Part shown: positions 1 to 7,904 of the stretch, in pieces
Position numbering within the stretch: position 1 is the stretch's first letter
Layout: every line of letters starts with the position of its first letter
NCBI GenBank assembly: GCA_938036655.1
Contig: CALHQS010000057.1
Coordinates: forward strand, 1 to 16,964
Direction of reading: 5' to 3'
DNA length: 16,964 nucleotides
Source of the DNA: an uncultured Candidatus Altimarinota bacterium
Lineage (GTDB): Bacteria; Patescibacteriota; Gracilibacteria; BD1-5; UBA2023
The notes under the pieces: generated by a model
The model's database searches: none
What the model was told of the DNA's origin: nothing
What the model saw: the letters and a program-made list of their open reading frames with translations, nothing else
Program-made: the position numbers and the translations under genes

Positions 1-4
1 TTAT

Positions 5-32
5 TTGCCAAAGGATTTTTTTTGTATAAAAT
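5..32 (+). promoter_or_regulatory. Promoter of map
   Basis: The -35 box TTGCCA (5-10) and the -10 box TAAAAT (27-32) are 16 bases apart, and a TG lies just upstream of the -10 region. The predicted transcript would start near 39, leaving a leader of about 18 bases with no Shine-Dalgarno before the ATG at 57. Confidence 0.55.
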
Positions 33-56
33 AAAGTTTCTAAAATTTTTAAAAAT

Positions 57-854
57 ATGACTGGAATTATTATCAAAACACCTGAACAAATCGAGGGAAT
101 CCGTAAAGCAAGCCGATTGACAGCGCAAACACTTGATATGATTGGAAAATATATCAAACCGGGCGTTTCGACGCTTGAGCTCGACAATATCATGAATACT
201 TTTATTTTGTCGAATGGTGGAAAATCTGCGTGCATCAATTATCTTGGCAACAATAAGTGGGCTAATCATCCGTCAGCCTACAAACGATGTACTTGTATTT
301 CGCTCAATGATGTGATCTGTCACGGCGTGCCGTCGGATGATGTGATTCTCAAGGAAGGCGATATTCTCAATATCGATGTGACGACTATCGTGGATGGATA
401 TTTCGGTGATGCGTCTCGAATGTACACGGTGGGGCAAGTGTCTGAAAAAGCACAACAATTGGTAGATGATGCCAAGTTTGCAATGGAAGTGGGAATTTCT
501 CAGGTTTTTCCAGGGAATCAATTCGGAAATATTGGTTTTCATATCGCGGACTATGCCGAGAAAAAAGGATATTCTGTGGTTCGCGAATATGGTGGACATG
601 GCGTGGGAGTTGCGTTTCACGAAGAGCCATTTGTGTATCATAAAGCAGCGAAAAATACTGGACCAAAAATGAAACCAGGAATGGTATTCACGATTGAACC
701 GATGATCAATATTGGAAAATATGCGTCAAAAATCGATAAAGATCAGTGGACGGTTCGCACCAAAGATGGCTCACTCTCAGCACAATGGGAGCACACAATC
801 TTAGTAACAGAAGATGGATACGAAATCCTCACAAAATCTCTTTTGGAAGAATAA
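57..854 (+). CDS. map: Type I methionine aminopeptidase
   Basis: The 265-aa product removes the initiator methionine from nascent cytosolic proteins, using two metal ions. The pita-bread fold ligands are all visible: H89 in CHGVP, D107 in NIDVT, D118 in FGDAS, H181 in GGHGVG, E214 in FTIEPM and E245 in WEHTIL. H188 in FHEEP is also present. Length and order match the catalytic domain of bacterial type I enzymes, with no N-terminal zinc-finger extension. The ATG at 57 follows a promoter with a short leader and lacks a Shine-Dalgarno, like most genes here. The gene ends in TAA and runs directly into a hairpin terminator, so it appears monocistronic. The identification is secure. Confidence 0.97.
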   Translation: MTGIIIKTPEQIEGIRKASRLTAQTLDMIGKYIKPGVSTLELDNIMNTFILSNGGKSACINYLGNNKWANHPSAYKRCTCISLNDVICHGVPSDDVILKEGDILNIDVTTIVDGYFGDASRMYTVGQVSEKAQQLVDDAKFAMEVGISQVFPGNQFGNIGFHIADYAEKKGYSVVREYGGHGVGVAFHEEPFVYHKAAKNTGPKMKPGMVFTIEPMINIGKYASKIDKDQWTVRTKDGSLSAQWEHTILVTEDGYEILTKSLLEE

Positions 855-876
855 AATTTCCCGAAAGGGATTTTTT
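853..876 (+). terminator. Intrinsic terminator after map
   Basis: The stem TCCC/GGGA has a GAAA tetraloop. It is flanked by an A-run on the left and followed by six T residues. It begins at the map stop codon. Confidence 0.8.
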
Positions 877-928
877 GTGCGATTTTTTCAGAAAATTTTG
901 AAAAAAAGAGTAAAATCTTTTTAAAAAT

Positions 929-955
929 TTGACAAGAAAAAATTTTCAATATGAT
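929..955 (+). promoter_or_regulatory. Promoter of first small paralog
   Basis: A consensus -35 box TTGACA (929-934) and a -10 box TATGAT (950-955) are 15 bases apart. The predicted start point near 962 lies just ahead of the TTG/GTG start candidates at 976 and 988. Confidence 0.55.
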
Positions 956-975
956 GGCAGTCCTTTTAACAACCT

Positions 976-1296
976 TTGAAGACAGAAGTGTCAACAAAAG
1001 TAGCAGATCAGGAGCAGGCTTTGGCTGAGAAAATCGCAAAAATCATCGAAAAAGTGCACCGCAGCGTGGATGCACAGCCAAGCGAAGATTGGTTTATAGA
1101 GAGTGATGTAGCGTATCGCTATATTGAACATCTCAAAAACAGAGGGCTTTTTCGCAAGGAACTTATGAATTGTGAAAAAAGGAAATGGGCGGAACTTCTC
1201 ATAATGCTACCTTATTCGAGAAGAAGCCCCAAGGATTTTAAAACAATCCTTGTTGATCTCGATGCCTTCCTCGAAAAACCTCTCTTGGAAATATAG
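976..1296 (+). CDS. Small protein of unknown function (first of a paralogous pair)
   Basis: I do not recognise the family. The product is 106 aa if translation starts at TTG 976, or 102 aa from GTG 988; no in-frame ATG is available because a TAA at 967 closes the frame. It is soluble, highly charged and apparently helical, with no signal peptide or membrane segment. Residues 41-63 (IESDVAYRYIEHL, then KNRGLFRKEL) align without gaps to the following ORF. They share the pattern I-[ED]-S-x2-A-x-[RK]-[YF]-I-E-x-L, then an Arg-rich segment. The next stretch (EKRKWAELLIML) also matches conservatively. The gene has its own promoter and a perfect 12-bp hairpin terminator, and ends in TAG, whereas most neighbours end in TAA. 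The small size and the duplication suggest an accessory or regulatory protein, but no function can be assigned. Confidence 0.65.
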   Translation: MKTEVSTKVADQEQALAEKIAKIIEKVHRSVDAQPSEDWFIESDVAYRYIEHLKNRGLFRKELMNCEKRKWAELLIMLPYSRRSPKDFKTILVDLDAFLEKPLLEI

Positions 1297-1330
1297 CGCC
1301 ACCTAAGGTCGTTCTATTTGAACCACAAAG

Positions 1331-1358
1331 AAAATCCCAAAAGTAATTTTGGGATTTT
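1331..1358 (+). terminator. Intrinsic terminator, GTAA loop
   Basis: Perfect 12-bp arms (AAAATCCCAAAA and TTTTGGGATTTT) enclose a GTAA tetraloop. The T-run is part of the right arm. It could act on both strands but follows the + strand gene. Confidence 0.8.
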
Positions 1359-1374
1359 AATTATCTTTTAAAAA

Positions 1375-1402
1375 TTGGCAAAAACGAGAGAATACATATA
1401 AT
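1375..1402 (+). promoter_or_regulatory. Promoter of second small paralog
   Basis: The -35 box TTGGCA (1375-1380) and a perfect -10 box TATAAT (1397-1402) are 16 bases apart. The leader that follows carries GGAGG at 1427-1431, five bases ahead of the ATG at 1437. This is one of the best promoters in the window, although the gene behind it appears broken. Confidence 0.65.
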
Positions 1403-1436
1403 GCAGATTCCTTTTTCACTTTTTTTGGAGGTTATA

Positions 1437-1788
1437 ATGACTCATTTGCTCGTTCAGGCTCAACTCAAAACAAATTGGGATGCTCATCATAAAAATCAAC
1501 AAACAATTTGAATCATCACACAATAAAGTTTCGAGTAATATTGATAGCAATACGGCAGATAAATTTATCGAATATCTTGAAGCGCGCACCATGCTTCGTA
1601 GAAAATTTTCTGGAGGAGACAGGACGAAATATGCGCTGTATATAGAGATCATCGCGCTCAACCTCACCACAGCTCAGCACCGAACTTCCCCTGTACAAGA
1701 GTAGGTCATAGCAAAATCAATGCAGATGATAACTGAAATTAATTCAGTTTGGAAAGTTCCGCTCGATGTAATCGCTCAAGGATTATAA
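1437..1788 (+). pseudogene. Second small paralog, apparently frameshifted and prematurely stopped
   Basis: The promoter and a strong Shine-Dalgarno (GGAGG, 1427-1431) point to ATG 1437, but that frame ends at a TAA after 29 codons, with a TGA just before it. The homology to the preceding 106-aa protein lies in another frame, open from ATG 1480 to TAG 1702-1704 (74 aa, containing IDSNTADKFIEYLEAR). Removing one G from GGG at 1477-1479 joins both frames. The conserved IDS motif would then sit at residue 35, close to residue 37-41 in the intact paralog. Beyond the TAG, the same frame stays open to TAA 1786-1788. It encodes a segment (AKSMQMI, then ITEINSVWKVPLDVI) that resembles the C-terminus of the paralog (PKDFKTI, LVDLDAFLEKPLLEI). 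I infer a decaying duplicate. Alternatives are an assembly error in the G run, or a real 74-aa protein started at 1480 without a good ribosome site. Confidence 0.5.
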
Positions 1789-1819
1789 TATTCTTTTGAA
1801 TTGTTATAATTCTGACTCA

Positions 1820-1847
1820 AAAAAATCCCTGGTTTCAGGGATTTTTT
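1820..1847. terminator. Bidirectional terminator between convergent units
   Basis: The arms AAAAAATCCCTG (1820-1831) and CAGGGATTTTTT (1836-1847) pair perfectly around a GTTT loop. Both orientations give a U-run. It separates the + strand paralog from the end of the - strand RND gene at 1869. Confidence 0.85.
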
Positions 1848-1868
1848 AGTGTGCATTTGAAGGAGATT

Positions 1869-4800
1869 TTACGCAACTTCAAGAATTTGGTTCATTCGTG
1901 CGTTATATTCATTTTGCAAATTTTCTGCTACTTGAAGCGAGTTTTGAGCCGCTGGTTCAGGCTTTTTAGAATCATTCTGAGAATTTTTTTCAGATTTTAT
2001 ATTCTGTGAACGATTTTTTCTAAAAATTTTTCGCCAAATTCTTTTGAAAATATTTGGTTTTTTTGGCTTCAAAAATAATTCATAATAGAGAGCACCGAGC
2101 GAGAAAAGCGCAATGAATGTCGTTGCGAGTAGCCCGAAAATAATTGTCCAAGCAAGTCCAGCCCACATCGCACCTTCCATTGTGAGCGGCACCATACCAA
2201 GCACCGTCGTAAGCGTCGTCAGAATCATCGGCTCCAAACGTGATGCAGTCGCTTCCGTGAGCGCCAGATATCCATCCATTCCTTTTTCAAGATTTTGATT
2301 TGTCGCGTCAATGATGAGAATTCCGTGATTTACCGAGATTCCCATAAGCGAGATAAATCCGATTCCGAACATGAGCGAGAACGGATTTCTTGTAATCCAA
2401 AGTCCGAGCAACACGAACGGAAGCGCCATCAGAACAGAATAGAATACCACCGCTGGGCGAGAATAACTATTGAACTGCCAAGTGAGTGTTGCAAAAATTG
2501 CCATCATTGAGACAAAAAGTGCCGTCATCATCGCAACAATGAGTTCAGAATTGTCTCATTGAGCACCACCCGCAGAATACTTAATGCCTGCTGGATAGTG
2601 ATAATTTTTTGCAAATTCGAGTACTTTTTCATTGACTTGAAGGGAATTTGCGCCTTCGACAAGGTCGGCACCAACTGTGATTTGAACATTTTTTCCATCA
2701 CGAACGATATTTGCCACAGAATTTTGCGGAACAACCGTAAGGAAATTTCCAATTGTGTAGGAAGTGTTTCCGAGGAAAAGGGAAATATTCTCAATCATAT
2801 CAGGCGTTACAGCGCCAGTAAATGCAGAATTTTTCAATTTTACATCAATATCATTGGATCCATCCTTAATACTTCCCACCGTAATTCCATTGGTTTGCTC
2901 AGAAATCGCCGCATAAATCATTGCCGGGGAAATTCCTTTTTGCGTAAGCAACTCTTTATTGAGACGGAAAACAAATTGTCCCGGAGTTTCTGATGAAGAA
3001 TTGGTAATATCTTTGGTTTCTGGAAGGGAATCGAGATATTTTTCAAAATCCTTCGCAACGCTCACAAGCGTCTGGAAGTGACTATTGTCAGCAGTTTCAA
3101 GATTGATACCAATCGCGCCAGAGCTTGGAGGTCCTTGCGCGGTCACACCACCCGTGATATGCAAACCCTTGGAACGAAGCGATTCAAACTTTTTCGCCAT
3201 TTCTTTTTCGAGATCAAAGGCGCTTTTTTGTCCATTTTTTTCGCGTTCTTTTTTTGGTGTCAAATTGATCGTGAGCGTCGTAATATTTCCATCCGTTACC
3301 TTGGAAACATTTTTTATTTCTGGATCATTGGCAAAATATGGCGCCACATCGCCCACCATCGCATCCATAGCCTCGCTCGTCAGCCCCACCGTTGACTTGA
3401 TAGTATACGAAAGTTCATCGTTATCGTCAGCTGGCATGAGTTCAAAGTTAATCTGCGGCGCAATAACATTGAATCCAAAAAAGAAGAAAAATACTGGTAA
3501 TGCAATCGCGAGACGGCGATACCATTTTTTCGGTAAAAGTCGATCCATCAGCGCTCGATATTTCGCGGTCATTCCACTAATCAGTCGCGCACGGAAAGAA
3601 AGCGAATTTTCCTGAACTTCTTTTTTTCCTTCGCGTTCCAACAACAACAATTCTTTCTGGTCGTTATCCAGATATTCAAGCATTTCTGGGTTATCGACAT
3701 AAGTATTTCGTGGCTTCACCATCGCGCGATATAGCGCGCCATTGATAGTTACGGCCAGAATCAACCCAAATACCAAAACGCCAAAAATCGTTACTGGAAT
3801 GAACGCGAGAAATCGTCCCATAATTCCTGGAAGACTCATCATTGGAATGAACACAACCACCGTCGTAACTGTTCCCACAATCACCGGAACCGCATATTCT
3901 TTGAAGGCGAGAATAATCGCCGTCTGCGGATCGTAACCGAGTTTGAGTTTCGCGCTCGACGCCTGAACAAAAATAATCACTGTATCAATCGCGATACCAA
4001 GCGAAATAATGAGAGAGAAATTCGTGAGCGAGTTCATTGTATAGCCGATTTTATCAAGCATGATAAATGTTGCTAGGAAGGCAAGCGGCAACGCGATTAC
4101 CGCAAAAATCGAATCACGAAGCCCCACAAACACAAGCATCGCCATGAACACAAGTCCAATCGTGCTCAAGAAATTCCAGAGCAGATCAACATACATCGTA
4201 ATAATCTGATCCGCAATATCCGAAGTATACAAAAATCCGTAATCCTTGAATCCTTGTTCTTGGAAAATTTTCTCAATTTCCGCTTTGGCTTCACCCGAAA
4301 CTCCAAAAATCGAAGCCGAATCCGTCTTGGAAATCACAAGCCCAATCGCAGAATAATTTTTCCCATCAACTACGAGGTTGGTAATTTTTTTGGAATCGTA
4401 TTTTCGCTCAATGGTCGCGATATCGCCGAGCGTAATTGTTCCGCCATTTGGTAAGCTAATCGGCGTTTTAAGAAAATCTGTCGTGTAAATATTTTTCCCA
4501 CTGATTCGAAAATCATAATCTTTGCTGTCAATTCGGAAATTCCCAATTGGAATATCGCGATTAAATCCAGAGATTTGCTGAGAAATCTGAGAAAGTGTCA
4601 ATCCATGCGCACGAAGTGTTTCATCTTTCACAATAATTTCTGCATCATATTTGCTGTCATCAGCAGAATTTCCCACTGATGAAGTCAACACCGCATCAAA
4701 AGAAACTGCGGCAGATTTTACAGAAGGAAGTTTTTCGAGGCGCTCATGCAAAACTTTGGCACGCTCAATAAGTTCATCCTGCGAGGCATTATTATCTTTT

Positions 4801-5270
4801 TGATATAAATATACAGAAAATGCGAGATTGCCACTCGTAGCAATCGCTGTTACATTGGGTTCCTTAACTTCTGTTGGAAGTGATACGGAACTTACTTTTG
4901 AATGAATCTCGGTTCGTAAATCCTTGGTATCAACACCTGTTTTAGCAGAAACTACGAGGCTCGAAACACCGACAGAAGAAGTGGATTTCACGCTTGAAAT
5001 CCCTTCAATTCCTTCGATGGCTTTATAAAGTTTTTCGGTTACAAGCGAATCCACGTCTTGTGGATTCGCACCAGGATACACCGCCGTGACTGTCACCATC
5101 CCAAGCTCAACTTTTGGTGTAGCTTCTTTTGGAATTGTAAAAATCGAAACAAATCCTAAGATGATGAGCAAAATTGTCATCAAATATGAAAGGCGATAAT
5201 TTTTAATCCAAAATCCCCAAAAACCTGATGTAACCTTATTTTGTAATTCTTTTTTTCTATCTTTTTCCAT
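1869..5270 (-). CDS. RND-family efflux transporter, read through one UGA (Gly)
   Basis: With the TGA at 2556-2558 read as an amino acid, this is one 1133-aa ORF ending in TAA. Proton-driven RND pumps of the HAE/AcrB class export small molecules. Visible features are an N-terminal TM1 (about residues 26-46), porter-domain repeats, and a TM4 motif LGIAIDTVIIFVQ that keeps one of AcrB's paired Asp residues and has Thr at the other. There is a second TM1-like helix near 585-605 and a TM10-type segment GISVNHGILIID after the TGA. The UGA is residue 905, between a GGAQ periplasmic loop and DNSELIVA leading into TM7, where family members continue without a break. With UGA as stop, the last five membrane helices would be lost. 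A basic 65-residue tail follows the last helix. The ATG is 6 bases after the adaptor stop codon, so the two are translationally linked. The substrate is unknown. Confidence 0.93.
2556..2558 (-). other. In-frame UGA read as sense codon, probably glycine
   Basis: The codon context is CAA TGA GAC. The RND sequence continues in frame for 228 codons after it, including all remaining expected membrane helices. No restart codon with a Shine-Dalgarno is visible. Confidence 0.9.
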
Positions 5271-5276
5271 AAAAAA

Positions 5277-7109
5277 TTAGTGAGCAAATTTTTCAGTAAC
5301 CAATTTTTGTGTTTCAGAATTATATTGCGTTACATCAGACAAAACAACCTGCGTATCAGCTGGCAAATCCGTGAAAACTTCCACATTTCCACCATACATC
5401 GCGCCAAGTTGCACATCGTGTGTGACGATTTTTCCATCTACCAAAGTTTCAATTTTTCCTTGTCCTTCAGCGATAATTCGCACTGCATTGATAGGAAGCA
5501 AAAAGCTATTTTTGTGAACAGCATCAGAAATTTGGAATTTTACCACCACTGGCTGACCAATCAGCTTATCTGCTTTCGGGAAGACAATTCGCACGCTTGA
5601 GAGAAGATTTTTCCCAGCAATAGTCGAAACAGAAGCAATTGTTCCAGTGATTTCTTGGTCGTTTGCAACAGCCTTAACTTTATCACCAACTTTCAAAAAA
5701 AGTGCAACGCGCGGATCCACTTCAATTGCGGCTTGCGCCTGAGATCCCGCAAACTCAGCAACTGAGGTCCCAATACTTACACTCTGTCCAACTTCTGCTG
5801 AAATCTTGGTAATTGTTCCGGCAATCGGTGCAGTGACTGTCAATTTTCCAGCATTTCTTTCGGCTTGTGCAAGTCCAATTTGCGCATTATTCAATGAAGC
5901 AACTAATTGGCGTTCAGTCGTTGCTTTAATTTTTTTAGCATTTTCCCAGGCATCTTTGGCTTGTGATACGTTCAGTTTTGCATTATCAATCGCTTCACGA
6001 ACGCTCAAATCTGCATTTTGGTACGCAAGCTTGAGTTTTTCATCTTTTTGCAAAGCATTGAATTCTTCAGCTGACATTCCAGTATTTTTTTGCGTTGCGA
6101 GCTTGGTCGCGATTTCTTTTTGCTTATAATTTTCAAGGAAAGAGTTTGTTTGCGTTTTCCAAGAAATAAATTGAGATTCCGTTCCTTGAATTGACGAACG
6201 ATAACCATTCCAACGCTGCAACCACGCTGCATTCATTTCTCTGGTAAGGCCGCCACCGTAAACGCTATTTTGAAGCATTGAAAGCATTTTGTCTGCCAAA
6301 GTTTTGCTCGCATTGATGGCAGATTCCATCACTTCCAGGTCTTCTGTTGGTGAGTCAATAAAATTTTTCTTTTCTCCAAGTCGAGCACGCACTACGCCAC
6401 GAGCCCCATAGAGCTTATTCCAAGCATCTTCTGAAAAACTAATACCCTCGCCAGTAGCCGCACCCAAATATGGCTCCCATGCTTTATTGGAATATTCGCG
6501 CTGAGATGTCATCCCCAGAATTTCATCAGCATCATGCAAAAGTTGCGTCATTGTCGCGTCCAGTCCAGACATTTGCGAACGATACGAATCGTTGTATGTT
6601 TTGAGTGTAGTATTATTGGAATCTACGAGATTATCATATTGCAAATTGGTTTTTTCAAGAAGTTGATTGTACGACTGCAAAACTTTTTTGTAATTCGATT
6701 CTGCATTGGAAACGGAAATTTCGAGATTCGCCATCTGCGCAGCATTTCCAGCTTTTTGCAATTCAATATTATTTCGTGCCTGAGAAAGCAAAAGATCAAA
6801 ATTGTTCATCGTGTCAGAAATCGTAGCAATCGGTGCACCAGCACGCACTGTTTGACCTTCCTTTACCAAAATTTTTGAAATTTTTCCATTCGCTTCTGCG
6901 CCCAATGTAAGCGTAGAATCCGCCTGAATAACAGCCGTTTTTTCTGTGGAAATGTCGGTTCCAAAGCTTCCAAGTGAATCGGTTCGTACGATAAAATCAG
7001 TTTTTTCTGTGGTAACACCACTTTCTGTGTTTGTATCGGTCGATTGTCCTCCACAAGAAGCCAAAAAGAGGAGCGATATGAGAGATATCGCCAAAAATTG
7101 TTTGTTCAT
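5277..7109 (-). CDS. RND periplasmic adaptor (membrane fusion protein), lipoprotein
   Basis: The 610-aa product is the adaptor partner of the RND pump encoded next to it. It starts with a lipoprotein signal peptide whose lipobox LASC puts the lipidated Cys at residue 19. A split biotinyl-lipoyl domain follows: the first half near 65-100 (LVKEGQTVRAGAPIATISD) and the second near 418-455 (VTAPIAGTITKISAEVGQ). Between them lie about 310 mostly helical residues, far longer than the hairpin of typical 350-450-aa adaptors. The C-terminal 150 residues form the beta-barrel and membrane-proximal region. The ATG at 7109 lies 20 bases after the AbrB-type gene with no Shine-Dalgarno, and the gene ends in TAA 6 bases before the pump. 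No outer-membrane factor gene is in the window; CPR bacteria are generally thought to lack an outer membrane. Confidence 0.9.
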   Translation of the reverse strand: MNKQFLAISLISLLFLASCGGQSTDTNTESGVTTEKTDFIVRTDSLGSFGTDISTEKTAVIQADSTLTLGAEANGKISKILVKEGQTVRAGAPIATISDTMNNFDLLLSQARNNIELQKAGNAAQMANLEISVSNAESNYKKVLQSYNQLLEKTNLQYDNLVDSNNTTLKTYNDSYRSQMSGLDATMTQLLHDADEILGMTSQREYSNKAWEPYLGAATGEGISFSEDAWNKLYGARGVVRARLGEKKNFIDSPTEDLEVMESAINASKTLADKMLSMLQNSVYGGGLTREMNAAWLQRWNGYRSSIQGTESQFISWKTQTNSFLENYKQKEIATKLATQKNTGMSAEEFNALQKDEKLKLAYQNADLSVREAIDNAKLNVSQAKDAWENAKKIKATTERQLVASLNNAQIGLAQAERNAGKLTVTAPIAGTITKISAEVGQSVSIGTSVAEFAGSQAQAAIEVDPRVALFLKVGDKVKAVANDQEITGTIASVSTIAGKNLLSSVRIVFPKADKLIGQPVVVKFQISDAVHKNSFLLPINAVRIIAEGQGKIETLVDGKIVTHDVQLGAMYGGNVEVFTDLPADTQVVLSDVTQYNSETQKLVTEKFAH

Positions 7110-7129
7110 AAAATTTTTGAAGAAATAAA

Positions 7130-7387
7130 TTATTTTCCGCTCAAATTCGCTTCTTTGCGGAGTAATTCAATAAATTCGGCCACATTGTCCGTTTTGATAA
7201 AACCGACAAATGTGCCATATTTTGTAATCGCCAAAAGATTTTCTCCTTCGTTAATATCGAGCATATCGCGAACTTCCTTTGGAATCACGATTTGCCCCTT
7301 TGTACCTACTGTTACCGTTCCGTGCATTCGCATCGAGGGATCGAGAATGTTAGCATTTTCAGATTTTTTTGAAAGTCCACCAAACAT
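7130..7387 (-). CDS. SpoVT/AbrB-type DNA-binding protein, probable operon regulator
   Basis: The 85-aa product (from ATG 7387) carries a swapped-hairpin AbrB domain at about residues 20-60: GTVTVGTKGQIVIPKEVRDM, then LDINEGENLLAI. Such proteins are dimeric transcription factors or the antitoxin half of toxin-antitoxin pairs. No toxin gene lies beside it; the next gene, 20 bases on, is the efflux adaptor. I therefore infer a local regulator, possibly of its own operon. The frame extends upstream to ATG 7441, but the promoter (-10 at 7424-7429) lies inside that extension, so the start at 7387 is preferred. About 20 poorly structured residues precede the domain, and a charged helix (VAEFIELLRKEAN) follows it. 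Confidence 0.85.
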   Translation of the reverse strand: MFGGLSKKSENANILDPSMRMHGTVTVGTKGQIVIPKEVRDMLDINEGENLLAITKYGTFVGFIKTDNVAEFIELLRKEANLSGK

Positions 7388-7423
7388 AATATTAAGAAAG
7401 TTAAAAAAGTATAAAGTTTCAGA

Positions 7424-7451
7424 ATTGTATGACTTTTCCAACCAAAGTCAA
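7424..7451 (-). promoter_or_regulatory. Promoter of the AbrB-adaptor-RND operon
   Basis: On the minus strand, the -35 box TTGACT (7446-7451) and the -10 box TACAAT (7424-7429) are 16 bases apart. The transcript would start near 7417, giving a leader of about 30 bases to ATG 7387. It diverges from the + strand promoter at 7468-7495. Confidence 0.55.
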
Positions 7452-7467
7452 GAGTGTTTATAACTTC

Positions 7468-7495
7468 TTTACAAAGCGCAAAAAATCAATATAAT
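7468..7495 (+). promoter_or_regulatory. Promoter of the 85-aa membrane protein
   Basis: The -35 box TTTACA (7468-7473) and a perfect -10 TATAAT (7490-7495) are 16 bases apart. The start point near 7502 leaves an 18-base leader without a Shine-Dalgarno. Its -35 box is 16 bases from that of the divergent operon promoter, so a regulator bound here could affect both. Confidence 0.65.
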
Positions 7496-7519
7496 TCGCG
7501 AGCTTTGTAAATTTTTTCT

Positions 7520-7777
7520 ATGAAAGATTTTTTCAGAAATTTTGGTTCAGCATTGGTGATTTTGGGTGCCATGGCAATTGCGCTTGGTTATGCAAATCGT
7601 GTCCCAAAAATCCTTTCTTGGATTTATGAATGGGGCGAAGATACAGCCTGGATGATCAAAGTCGGATTTCTCGTGGCTGGTCTGATTTTCTTTGGTTTGA
7701 GCTTTTTGATGGAAGATGATGCAAACAATGATTCTGACAATGCAGATTCCAACGATTCTGGCAGCGACAATCACTAA
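7520..7777 (+). CDS. Small membrane protein with acidic tail, unknown function
   Basis: The 85-aa product has two predicted membrane helices, at about residues 9-25 (ALVILGAMAIALGYA) and 46-64 (IKVGFLVAGLIFFGLSFL). A short loop (RVPKILSWIYEWGED) connects them. The last 20 residues are almost entirely Asp, Asn and Ser. The first helix ends in Gly-Tyr-Ala, the second in Gly-Leu-Ser, and no catalytic motif is visible. I do not recognise the family. It has its own promoter and a terminator before htpX, so it is not in an operon with the protease. The clear promoter, TAA stop and membrane topology support a real gene. Confidence 0.75.
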   Translation: MKDFFRNFGSALVILGAMAIALGYANRVPKILSWIYEWGEDTAWMIKVGFLVAGLIFFGLSFLMEDDANNDSDNADSNDSGSDNH

Positions 7778-7799
7778 AAATTCCCGAAAGGGGATTTTT
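7777..7799 (+). terminator. Intrinsic terminator after the 85-aa membrane protein
   Basis: A CCC/GGG stem with a GAAA-type loop is flanked by an A-run and followed by five T residues. It starts at the stop codon and nearly repeats the terminators at 853-876 and 8831-8850. Confidence 0.75.
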
Positions 7800-7847
7800 A
7801 GTTTTCAAAACAAAAGTTAAAAAATATTAAAAATTCTCTCGGAATGC

Positions 7848-7875
7848 TTGTATTTTGAAGAAAAATTTTTATAAT
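7848..7875 (+). promoter_or_regulatory. Promoter of htpX
   Basis: The -35 box TTGTAT (7848-7853) and a perfect -10 TATAAT (7870-7875) are 16 bases apart. The start point near 7882 gives a leader of about 23 AT-rich bases to the ATG at 7905. Confidence 0.65.
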
Positions 7876-7904
7876 CAGCACACTTATCTTTTAAAATTTA
7901 TAAA

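Noticed and set aside
1784..1810. Two TATAAT boxes (1784-1789 and 1805-1810) as promoters
   Set aside because: No good -35 box lies at the right distance, and they are followed directly by a terminator with no + strand gene after it.
1869..2531. Separate 220-aa gene starting at the ATG at 2531
   Set aside because: It is the C-terminal part of the RND transporter in the same frame, separated only by TGA and eight codons. It has no promoter or ribosome site.
3085..3615. Long + strand ORFs opposite the RND gene (for example 176 aa)
   Set aside because: They are antisense shadows of a clearly identified gene, with no family resemblance, promoter or ribosome site.
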